Assembly (NCBI GenBank): GCA_037074615.1
Contig: CM073563.1
Coordinates: forward strand, 13,376,501-13,440,500
DNA: 64,000 bases
Direction of reading: 5' to 3'
Source: Leucaena leucocephala
Taxonomy: Eukaryota; Streptophyta; Magnoliopsida; Fabales; Fabaceae
Part shown: in pieces, positions 26,614 to 37,900 of the stretch
How the letters are laid out: the number at the start of each line of letters is the position of its first letter
Position numbering within the stretch: position 1 is the stretch's first letter
Program-made: the position numbers and the translations under genes
The notes under the pieces: generated by a model
The model's database searches: none
Seen by the model: the letters and a program-made list of their open reading frames with translations, nothing else
What the model was told of the DNA's origin: nothing

Positions 26614-29600
26614 AGTTGTCTGATCAGCTCTATCTCAGTGAGGTTGAAGTACAAGGCTCTCTGTTAGCATTTGAGAGCTGTATCGAGCAACTCAATCAAA
26701 TGTCATCTCTAACTATCCAACCTAGTGCTAATGTAGCTTATAAAGCTTATACACCAGATGAGGGTCATCGTTCATCTGACTCTAGTAATAGCCATGGTGG
26801 CTGGCGTGGCCATGATGGCTCAGCAGTGGTCATTCTAAAGAACGCTGAGGAGGTGGAGGTGGCCATGGAGGTCACCAATTCTGTACTTACTGTGAGAGCT
26901 ATGGTCATGTTACTGCTACTTGTTATGATCAGATTAATCAACAAAATTCCTATACACCATGTCAACCAAATTCTTACTCCTCTGATTTTTGTCATCCTCG
27001 GGCTCTCCTAACTACTACCATCCACAAGCGTATTATGCTAATCCATACTCTGTTGCTAATCCATCTTGGTATATGGATAGCAAGGCAAATTATCATATCA
27101 CACCTGACTCAAATTAGTTGGATTATGTTGTTCCAATAGGTAAGACTCACTTATATACTTGCATTGGTCAAAAGAGTCCTATCTTGGGTGTTAGTTATAC
27201 TACTATTCCCTATAATTATTCTCAATCTAATATTTACTTAAGAATGTGTTACTAGTTCCATTTGCAACTAAGAACTTAGTGAGTGTCAATAGACTAATTA
27301 AAGATAATCCAAGTCATGTTGAATTAACTAATGGTGGATATGTTATGAAGGACAAGCAAACAGGTCATCTTCTATTGTAGCAAACACCCAAGCACAGAAT
27401 GTATCTAATAGAAAGTAAGCTCACCCCTCAAGCTCATGTTGTAGAAACACATTTTGAGTTAGTAGCATCACCAGACTTTGTTCGTTAGCACCATACTCTT
27501 GGACATCCTAGTTCTACATTTTTGACGCATATCTTAAATAAGTGTAAATTGAATATCCATGTTAATAACAGTTATACTTGCGAAGCATGTCAATTTGGCA
27601 AATCAAAGTTTTTACCCTTTCCCAAGTCTCATTCTCAAGCTTCTTCTCCTCTTGAACTTATTCATACTAATCTTTGGAGGCCATCTCCAGTCCAATATGT
27701 GAATGGTTATCATTTTTATATTCATTTTATCGATGACTTTAGTGGATACACATGGTTATTCCACTCAATCACAAATGGGAGTCAATTACAACTTTTAATC
27801 ATTTTCAAGCTCTTATGCAGAATCAATTTGAAGCTAAAATAAAATACTCTAGTATGACAATAGTTCAGAATATAAGCCATTTATTCCAGTTACACAAGCT
27901 GCTGGTATTAATATCAGATTTACATGTTCATATATTTCTCAACAAAATAGAAGAGCAGAGAGAAAACATGGACATATAGTTGAAACCAAATTAACTTTTC
28001 TTGCTTATGCTCATATGCCTCTTACATATTGGGTTGCTGCCTTTCATATGCCAGTTTACTTGATTAATAGACTTCCTATATCAATGCTTAAGGGATTAAC
28101 TCCTCTACTTAAACTGCATAAAAGGACCCAAATTACAAGAATTTCCAGCTAAATATGCTTATTATCCCTATTTAAAACCCTATAATGAGCATAAATTTCA
28201 ACTTCATAGCCAAAGGTCTGTTTACCTTAGACAAGCGTCTCAGCATAAAGGTTACAGATGTTTAAGTGCTTCTGGGAAAACTTGTTTCAAGACATGTTAT
28301 CTTTGATCCTATTATGTTTCCTTTTATGACAAGATTTTTATATCGCAAGTCGGGCAATGCCTCTTCTTCCCAAGTTGAGGCCTTGATAATTCAACCACCA
28401 AGATTTCATGACTCAAAAGCCTAACACGTAAGTCCAATCCATCTTCTCCTTTGGCAGTGCGTGTCAAGTCAAGTGGGGCATCTATTGGTGATTCAAACGC
28501 TAATCTATACACTAATATTTTAGGTCAGGTTGAAATAGCACAAGTAAGTTCTATTGGCTCTACTGCTTCTTCTTTACCAAGCCCATTTCCACCAGCAAGC
28601 CCATCCCCATAAGTTAGTCTACCTAGGGCCGTGACCATTCACACAATGACTACACAAGCCAAGGTTGGAGTTTTTAAACCCAAATATCCATTTATTGGGC
28701 TACTTCAATATGAAGATCCAATTTCCTTGTCTAAGTGCTTAGAACCAGTGTCGATAAAAGAAGTCCTCGCTGCTCCTCACTTGCGTCATGTTATGGCAGA
28801 AGAGTTTGCTACTCTTTAGAAAAATGGCACATGGATTCTTGTTCAATATCATTCTCAGAAGCTGGTAGATAGAAAGGGGGTATTCAAGAATAAATTTAAA
28901 CTTGATGGATCACTTCTAAATCCTAAACCACGTCTTGTGGCTAAGTGGTTTTAACAAACTCCTAGAGTCGATTATGGAGAAACTTTTAGCTCAATAGTGA
29001 AATTGACAACAATCTGAGTAGTGCTAACCATATTGCTCACATTCAATTGGAAGATCTGATAATTGGACGTGAATAATACCTTTCTCAATGGTGCTATATG
29101 AGAAGATATTTTTATGAAGCAACTAGAGGACTTTATTGACAAGCAGAGACCTAATCATATCTATAAGTTTGTAAAAGCAATATATGGCTTAAAACTAGCT
29201 CATTGACCTAGTTTGATCGTTTACAGTTCACCTTGATTAATTGGGGATTTCAAAATGCCGAAAGTGATATATCTCTCTTCTTTTTACAGACATATAAACT
29301 CACTATATTTGTCTTAATTTATGTGGATGATATTCTGGTGATGACTGGAAATAATTCAATTTATTTGAATGCTTTTTTAAAAAGGCTAAATATTTTGTTT
29401 GCTCTGAAAGATCTTGGTCCATTGTATTATTTTCTTGGACTTGAAATTTATAAAGACAAGTCAGGAATTTGGCTTAATCAAGCCAAATATACTCTTGATC
29501 TCTTGAAGCAGTTTAATATGCTTGATTGTGCTCCTGTTCCCACTCTTATGGTTACTGGAAGACAATAATGTTTGACTGATGGTGAATTAATGGATGATCC

Positions 29601-30256
29601 TACCCTGTATAGACAAGTTGTTGGGTCTTTGCAATATCTAACTACTACTCATCCTAATATAGCCTATTCGGTGAACAAGTTGAGTCAATTCCTATCTCAA
29701 TCGAGAACAACTCATTCTCAAGGAGTAAAGAGGATTCTTCGCTATCTGAAGGGCACCTATCATTTTGGGCTACATCTAAAACCTCTCAAGTCTTTACAAT
29801 TACATGCTTTTACTACTGACAAAAATTAATGGGTGGCTTGTGTGTATACTTTGGTGGCACTCTTATCTCTTGGTCCTCACAGAAGCAAAGAGTTGTTTCT
29901 AGATCTAGCATTGAGTTAGAGTACATGGCACTTGATAATAGAGTGGCTGAACTACAATGGTTGAGCTCTCTAATTTTTGAATTAGGCTTATTTCTCAAAA
30001 GACCATCTCTCATTTGGTGCAATAATCTCATTGCTAGAGAGCTAGATGCAAATCCAGTGCAACATGCCAGAAGTAGACACAATGAGATAGATATACACTT
30101 TGTGCGAGATATGGTGCTAGAAAGAAAGTTGGACATCAGATATGTTCCTTCGACATAACAAGTAGTAGACTAATTTACAAAGGCTCTTGTACACACTCAA
30201 TTTCAGACTTGTAGGAACAAACTCGGGATGCAGATTACCCCCTCTCATTTAAGGGA
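26614..30256 (+). pseudogene. Ty1/copia polyprotein relic (gag-PR-INT-RT-RNH)
   Basis: Plus-strand pieces appear in Ty1/copia order. A gag tail (QPSANVA) is followed by a CX2CX4HX4C zinc knuckle CTYCESYGHVTATC (about 26,890). The protease is WYMDSKANYHIT, where the active-site DSG has become DSK. The GAG-pre-integrase runs HTLGHPSSTF...CEACQFGKSKF. The integrase start is TNLW, so the first catalytic Asp (normally TDLW) is Asn, then FIDDFSGYTWLF. RT follows with LDVNNTFLNG and YVDDIL at 29,317. RNase H follows with RVVSRSSIELEYMAL and ending near 30,155, and a FTKAL tail. Many stops and frameshifts break it, so it cannot encode a working enzyme set. The 5' LTR and most of gag are missing; LTR copy 6 sits where they should be. 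Confidence 0.88.
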
Positions 30257-30384
30257 GAACATTAGAATCTGATTATAATTGTATAACTTGTACAACTGTA
30301 TTATTGTCATACCTCCCTACACATGTAGGGCTATAATTGTATAGCTCATAGAAACCCTATTTGTTACCAATATTAAAGGAACTT
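30257..30384 (+). repeat. Remnant of copia 3' LTR
   Basis: After the RNase H frame come a purine-rich AAGGGAGAACA (polypurine-tract-like) and then TTAGAATCTGATTATAATTG. The latter resembles a copia LTR start (TGTTAGAATC) with its first bases altered. About 130 bp of LTR-like sequence follows before LINE sequence begins. No 5' partner is present in the window. Confidence 0.45.
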
Positions 30385-30790
30385 GAGAGCACATTTGACA
30401 TTTTGAAAAAACATCATCTGGATATATGGGGTCTTGTATTTTTGGATGTTCGTTTGATGAATCTCTGCAACATTTGTTTATATCTTGCCCTTATAGTAGG
30501 GAGATTTGGTTTGGAGGTTTCTCAATTCAACATGGAAACATTAACCACCAAAATTTCAAACTTTTGCTCAAAAACTCCCTCACTCGGCTCTAGAATGATG
30601 GGGAGATAAGCTTGGTTAAATGCATTATCATTCTGATAAATACTATCTGGTTCAAAAGGAATTTGTTTCTTCATCAGGGCATATCTGATCCTCCGGAAAA
30701 GGTTATTAGAGAGATAAATGGGTTGTTGGAATTCCATTATTGCACTCAGACATTTAATTCCACGACTAGATCCGGTATGGGGCATAAGCA
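30385..30790 (+). pseudogene. LINE zf-RVT C-terminal fragment
   Basis: The plus-strand frame reads CIFGCSFDESLQHLFISCPY, SREIWF and later NTIWFKRNLFLHQG...EKVIREINGLLEF. This is the Cys-Cys-His-Cys zinc domain (zf-RVT) and trailing W-x-x-R-N motif at the C-terminus of plant L1-type ORF2 proteins. One stop (near 30,595) interrupts it. It has the same orientation and complementary content to the fragment at 22,390-22,998, so both may be halves of one LINE. Confidence 0.75.
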
Positions 30791-30896
30791 TCATTGTTCT
30801 ACTAAGCAGTTCTTTAGTTTCTTTGGATGGGCGGTAATTCTCAGTAAACCAATTGCTAAAACGAGGCTGAAGACATGCTATTTGCTCATTACCCTT

Positions 30897-31038
30897 GATG
30901 GTATCACCACGCCCTGTTCAATTGCACGAAACGAAGCACCCTTATTCATCACTTCTATTATCATTGTGATGGTATCACCACGCCCTGTTCAATTGCGCGA
31001 AACGAAGCACCCTTATTCATCACTTCTATTATCATTGT
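30897..31038 (+). repeat. Perfect-length 71-bp tandem duplication
   Basis: Two head-to-tail 71-bp units beginning GATGGTATCACCACGCCCTG lie at 30,897-30,967 and 30,968-31,038. I found one mismatch (TTGCACG against TTGCGCG), so the duplication is recent. It lies in sequence of unknown nature downstream of the LINE fragment. Confidence 0.9.
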
Positions 31039-31280
31039 CTCCGTGCTTCTTTTCTTTGGATCAGATCCTTCATCATAAGAAATAATGTGTTATTTCCTAT
31101 TAGCATTGGTTGCATTCATCAGTGTTCCATCAAAGAAAGTGCTATTCGACCATCTATTGAATCCACGGTGATCGAGTATATTCAGCGCTGTTGCAGAATC
31201 ACCAACCTATTGTCATTCACTCTAGCCCCATATATCCTAATTTGCTTCATAAATGTACTAGTTGCAGTTCTGTGAGTTTC

Positions 31281-31980
31281 CCTTTAAAAGACTAATATTG
31301 TATCGTTTTACTTTATTAATGACCATTTTGTCCTTTTACCGAAACAAAAAATGAGAACAAAATGTTTAAATGAATTCTTATATATTTCATATATGTTTAC
31401 ATCATGCTTACTTGAACTATTAACTTGGATATGGAGTTGAACTTGTTTATATAGATTCATCCTTGCTACACTATTAACAACGGAAAATAAGTATAAACAT
31501 TGTGTTAACCGTTAATTAATTTTTCTTAGTCAATACGAGAACTCCCAAATCAATAGAAAATTTATACTTACAAATTAGTGTAGCATCTATCATCCAAGAG
31601 TGCCCTTATAATTCGTGTCTATACACGTCTGATAGAATTTTCCGTTGTAGAGGGTAGAAGTAAGTGGATAAAAAATAATATTCGTAAGCATATATAATTC
31701 CTCCACAAACACAAACCTAAAAACCCGAAGAATGAGGACTCCAAAAATAGGGCCTTGGTTTTTCTCACCATAGATTCTTAACTTTAATCTAAGTCTCTCA
31801 CTTTCATTTTCCTATTCTTCATTGTTTGAGCAAATGATCGTTTTCCCACTTTTTCCTCATTGTGTTGTCTTCTTTACCTGTGATGTTACATGATTTCACG
31901 TAAATGATACTCAATTTCTGACAAACAGGCAATGATATAACAGAGAAGAAACTAAAGGAATATCTAAGAAGAAAGAAGAT
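31281..31980 (+). promoter_or_regulatory. CSLD4 upstream region and 5' leader
   Basis: The 700 bp between the last repeat-like sequence and the CSLD4 start codon should hold its core promoter. CATATATAAT at about 31,689 is the best TATA-like string. A CT-rich stretch at 31,790-31,870 and an A-rich leader (GAAGAAAGAAGAT just before ATG) follow. No specific pollen or other cis-element is claimed. Confidence 0.3.
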
Positions 31981-34900
31981 ATGGCGTCGTCGAATAATCA
32001 GCTTCCTAAGAAGGCTTTACGTAATCCAGGAGGAACATCAAACCAAGGATCTTCACGTAACACGGCTGGCCAAAGTGTGAAGTTCGCGAGACGAACGTCG
32101 AGTGGGAGATATGTGAATTTATCGAAGGAAGACATCGACATGTCGGCGGACTTGTCGTCCGGCGATTACACGAACTACACAGTTCATATTCCTCCGACCC
32201 CGGATAATCAACCGATGGACACATCGGTCGCCATGAAAGCCGAAGAACAATACGTTTCGAATTCTTTATTTACAGGCGGTTTCAACAGCGTGACGCGGGC
32301 TCATTTAATGGACAAAGTCATTGATTCTGAAGTTAATCATCCTCAAATGGCCGGAGCTAAAGGCTCTGCATGTTCCGTACCTTCTTGTGATGGCAAAGTA
32401 ATGAAGGATGAGAGAGGCAACGACGTGATTCCATGTGAGTGCAGGTACGTATATATATATATATTAACAATTAAAGCAAAAAAAATTAAGTTATCGTTTT
32501 TAATCTCTTAAAACAATTCTTCATGTGGTCATTTAAAGTGTATGCATTTACTATCCAGAGAATAAATTCAAAATTAAATTTTCAATAATTTTCAACTTTT
32601 GAATTTTCAGTGCCAAAAGAAATATAAAAAAAACTATCCAGAGATTAAATTCAAAATTAAAGCATCTATATTATAGAGGAATGGATTCAAAATTAAAGTT
32701 AATCATTTTTAGGATAAAATAATTTACTAAAAAAATCAGCTTTCAATTTGATGCTCTAAATTGTAAGTCCTCCAAATTTAGTCTTTGTAACATTTTTAAT
32801 ATTTAAAGAAATTGAGATCTCATTACTATAGGCCAAAAATAGAGAAAATTAATATTTATTAATCTAATTTTATTTATTTTTCAATTCGTTTCTATAATTA
32901 TAATGGGTGGCAAATTGGAGTAGCGTGCCTTAAATGAAAATCATAATGGACATTTATATTGTTATAGACAATCACTAACCCTGAAACTATGATACATAAT
33001 AATAAGATATAGTTAACATTATCAAAAAAATAATGGCCAAAATTGATTGAGGGATTTTTTTCCTTGGCGAAATTATAGATTAATTACTACATTTGCGGAT
33101 GATTAAATTGTGAAGGATGTGGTCCTCCAAGATAAAAATAATAATAATTTACTGAAATTAAAATTTACTAATTTTGATAACCATTAGCCTGATGATCATC
33201 TAATGAATATGAATGAATGGTGCATTTAGATTCAAGATTTGCAGAGACTGCTTTTTAGATGCACAAAAAGAAACAGGACTCTGCCCAGGCTGCAAGGAGC
33301 CATATAAAATTGGAGAATTTGAAGATGACTCGCCGAAATATTCAACCGGGGCATTACAATCTTTGCCGGCCCCAAACGGGTCGGAAAGAGATCCGAATAA
33401 TATGTCAGTAATGAAAAGGAATCAAAACGGAGAATTTGATCACAACAGGTGGTTGTTTGAGACCAAGGGAACGTACGGCGTTGGGAATGCTTATTGGCCA
33501 CAAGACGAAATGTACGCGGATGATTCCGGCGACGGTCACAGCGGCGGCAGCGGACTAATGGATTTAGCAGAAAAGCCTTGGAAGCCACTAAGTCGGAAAA
33601 CGCCTGTTCCGAATTCTATCATCAATCCTTACAGGTATTTATCCAATTCTAATTAATCCGATCCATCTCCAGATGGGATGGATTTTAATTTTGTCTTCAT
33701 AAGTATTTTTTAAAATTAAAAAAAGGGGTTATATTAACTGTCAACGTGGCCCTGAAAGTTTTTACTCATAAATAATTTACTCCAAAGGTTTTGTGAAGTT
33801 TAAGATTACTCTAGAAGAGTTAAAATAAAATAATATTGTCTTTACTATTAAATATTAATGGTTAATATTAATTTTTTTAATAGACAATGTTAGTTTTTTA
33901 ATTTGTGGAGTAATATTACATTTCAAAATTTTCAAGGTGATATTGAACCAAAACAATTTCTGGAGCAACATTACTCCTCAGAAAAACTTTTGTTGGCAAA
34001 ATTTATACCTTAACCCTAAAAAAATAACTAATTGTCGTTAGTTCAAGTGAACATAATTTAATACCTCTGAAACAAAATCTTGAATCCAATTTCATGAATA
34101 AGAAATATAATGGTGGGAATGAAGTTGAAAAGATAATTTTATAAGAACAAATAAAAAAGTACCCCTTTATCCTAAATATAAGAGTTTGTAGATAGTTTTA
34201 TTTTAGTCCTCAATATAAGATATCAATCAACTTTATATCTCAAATTTACAATTTTTTCCTAAACAAATGAAGGGATACTTTAGGCTAATTTTTTTTTCTA
34301 ATTACAAATAACTAATTTAATTGATTTTTATAATATTTTATAAATTAATTATTAAACTCTTATATTTAAGAGTATATGAAGTATTAATTATAGGGATAAT
34401 TATTATAAAGTCTCATATAAACAATTTAATTATTGAAAAATCCCGTAAGTGTTATAACTTATTATTTTTTTGTATAGGATGTTGTTATTGTTATGCTGTT
34501 CACTTGTTAAGTTATTATGAGAATAATCAAATTAATAACTTGAATTATAGAAAAATTAGGAAAAAACTACTCCATTGGGTGCATGATCAAAAAACTAAAT
34601 TAGTGATTGATTCAGGTTGATCATTTTGATCCGGTTTGTTGTACTGGGCTTCTTTTTGCATTGGAGATTAATGCATCCAAATGAAGATGCAATATGGTTG
34701 TGGCTAATGTCTGTAACTTGTGAGCTATGGTTTGCTTTCTCATGGATACTTGACCAAATCCCGAAGCTCATGCCATGCAATAGATCCACCGATCTTCAAG
34801 CTCTTCATGACAAATTCGACATGCCGTCGCCGTTGAATCCCACTGGACGATCCGATCTCCCCGGCTGCGACGTGTACGTGTCCACCGCCGACCCCGAGAA

Positions 34901-37900
34901 GGAACCGGTTCTAGTCACCGCCAACACAATTCTTTCCATTCTAGCAGTTGATTACCCAGTGGAGAAGCTTTGCTGCTATATTTCTGATGATGGAGGTGCA
35001 TTACTTACTTTCGAAGCCATGGCCGAAGCCGCGAGCTTCGCCGATTTATGGGTTCCTTTTTGTCGGAAGCACGATATCGAGCCGCGAAATCCTGATACAT
35101 ACTTCAGTTTAAAAGTTGATCCAACTAAGAACAAAAGTAGATTGGATTTTGTGAAGGATAGAAGGAGGGTTAAGAGGGAGTATGATGAATTCAAGGTTCG
35201 TATAAATGGTCTTGCAGATTCTATAAGGAGAAGATCTGATGCATTCAATGCACGAGAGGAAATGAAGATGATAAAGCATTTAAAGGAGACGGGGGCTGAT
35301 CCTTCAGAGCCTGTGAAAGTGTTGAAGGCCACGTGGATGGCTGATGGGACCCACTGGCCTGGAACTTGGGCTGTTCCTTCAAGTCAACATGCCAAAGGTG
35401 ACCACACAGCGATTCTTCAGGTACTTGTATAGTTATAATTTTAAGGGCAAATGACATTTAAGAACCTTTTAAGAACATTAGTTATAATTAAGGGTCATGA
35501 ATTCATTATATTCAAAGAATAGACCATGGTCTTTGGTTAGAATTAAAATGTTCTAGATGGAATTAATTTTTTTAATTATGGTTCATTTGTAACTCAATAT
35601 TTAAACTTTGACTTGATACAACTCAATTCATATTATATAACCATTTAAAATATTAGCATCATATTTTAAAAAATAAAATTATATATTTAATAAAGTCTAG
35701 GGACTAAAATTTTATATGGTTAAAACTATATATAGGCAATGAGTTACACTTGAATATAGTTAAGGGACCAAGTTTCAACTGAGTTAGAATTATAGGGATT
35801 GAGTTACATAAAGTTAGTTTAAGAACTGAGTTCTAACTGAACAAAAAGTATAAAAGACCAAAAGATTATTTTTCCTCTAATTTTCTTAGTATTCATTTTT
35901 GCTATTTTTTAATATTTTTAATACTGATCTTTTATGTTTTAGCACTAATCTTTAATATTTTTCAATACTAAAAACATTCAAGATAGTTTAAAGTTGAATA
36001 TTGAAAATATAAAAATATAATTACTAAAATTATTATAGATTAGTATTTAAAATATCAAATGTATACTGAAAAAATTAATTTCAACTAAGGATCTTAGTGT
36101 TTTAAAAATTTTCAAAATTTAAGCTTCTTAATTATAATAAATATTCTTAGTGGTCTTAAATATCATTTGCCTTAATTTTTAATATAACTTTAAGCACAAT
36201 GTGACTTGAACTTATCCTTGATTATAACAACGGTTAAGGAGCAAATTTGCCTACAAATTTTCACTTACGAGTAATGTTGTCTTATAAGTTTTATTGGATT
36301 CAAGATTATCCCAAAAGTGTTCAAATAAAATAATATTTCCCTTTATCGTTAAAATATTAATGGTTAATATCAATTTTTTTTAACTATCAACGTGAGTTTT
36401 TTTAATGAGTAGGCAATATTGCTACATTTTGAAATTCATGGGATAACATTGAATTAAAAAAAAGTCTAAGGTAACATTGCTCCTAGGCGAAAATTTCTAA
36501 AGCAAATTTACATATTAACCCTTATAACATAATGTGTGATGAATTTACAAGTTTGGATTCTTAGGTGATGTTGAAACCTCCAAGTCCTGATCCATTGATG
36601 GGAAGTACAGACGACAAGATTATAGATTTCTCAGAAGTGGATACAAGGTTACCAATGTTTGTATATATGTCACGAGAGAAGAGACCAGGTTATGATCACA
36701 ACAAAAAAGCTGGAGCCATGAATGCATTAGTTCGATCATCAGCAATTCTATCAAACGGCCCATTTATTCTTAACTTAGATTGTGATCACTACTTCTACAA
36801 TTGCAAAGCCATACGTGAAGGAATGTGTTTCATGATGGATCGAGGTGGTGAAGATATTTGTTATATTCAATTCCCACAAAGATTTGAAGGCATTGATCCA
36901 TCTGATCGTTATGCAAATCATAATACTGTGTTCTTTGATGGAAACATGCGAGCCCTTGATGGTATTCAAGGTCCATTTTACGTTGGAACTGGTTGCATGT
37001 TTCGGAGATTTGCACTTTATGGTTTTGATCCACCAATGGTTGACAAAATTAACAATAAATCTCAGAACTCAGAAGCTAGTAATACTGCTGAAATGCAACC
37101 TTTGAATCCTACAGACTTTGATCCGAACTTGAATGTTAATAACTTACCTAAGCGTTTCGGCAATTCGACCATGCTTGCCGAAAGCATCGCCGTTGCCGAG
37201 TATCAGGGCCGCCCTCTTGCTGATCATCCCGCGGTTAAGTATGGTCGTCCTCCTGGTGTTCTCAGGACTCCGCGTGAACCACTTGATGCCCTTACTGTTG
37301 CTGAAGCTGTCTCAGTAATTTCTTGTTGGTATGTATATACCTTCTTGCTATAACTCATTTCTTTCATTTCAATATTTGATGCTCATTTAATGATTTAATA
37401 AAGTTATTATTTCTTTAGATCTTAAATATAAGATTTAGTAGAGGGTTTTGTTTAAATATTAAATATAAGACTAGAATTTACTTTATCTTTTAAATTTATT
37501 ATTTTGTTCGGCAAACTAAAAATAGTTTATTAAGAGAGTAGTTTTCAATGTAAATAATTAGAAAATATATTTTTGGCATACTTATATATATATATATTTT
37601 TTACAAACAACTAATTTAATTATTTTTTTAATCTCTAAAAATTAATTATCTAATTCCTATATTTAGAGTTATGAGAACAAACAAGATAAAGAATCTATAC
37701 ATGTGTAGGCGCATATTGTATAAAATATTTACATGTAAGAGATAAATAATTAATTTATAAATATTAAAAAATTATTTAAATTAATTATTTATAAACTAAT
37801 GTGTTGGTTTCTCTCATCTAAAATAGCCTCTTAATAATTATTCTGATTGATAAAAATCTCCTTTAGTAGTATATGCAATCAATAGAAATATAGGTTAAAA

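Noticed and set aside
30522..30794. Minus-strand frame of 90 codons opposite the LINE fragment
   Set aside because: Shadow of the plus-strand zf-RVT coding sequence.
30897..31038. CRISPR-like repeat pair
   Set aside because: Two head-to-tail 71-bp units with no spacer in a plant genome; a simple tandem duplication.
33232..33588. Minus-strand frame of 118 codons over CSLD4 exon 2
   Set aside because: Antisense shadow of a real exon; no homology features.
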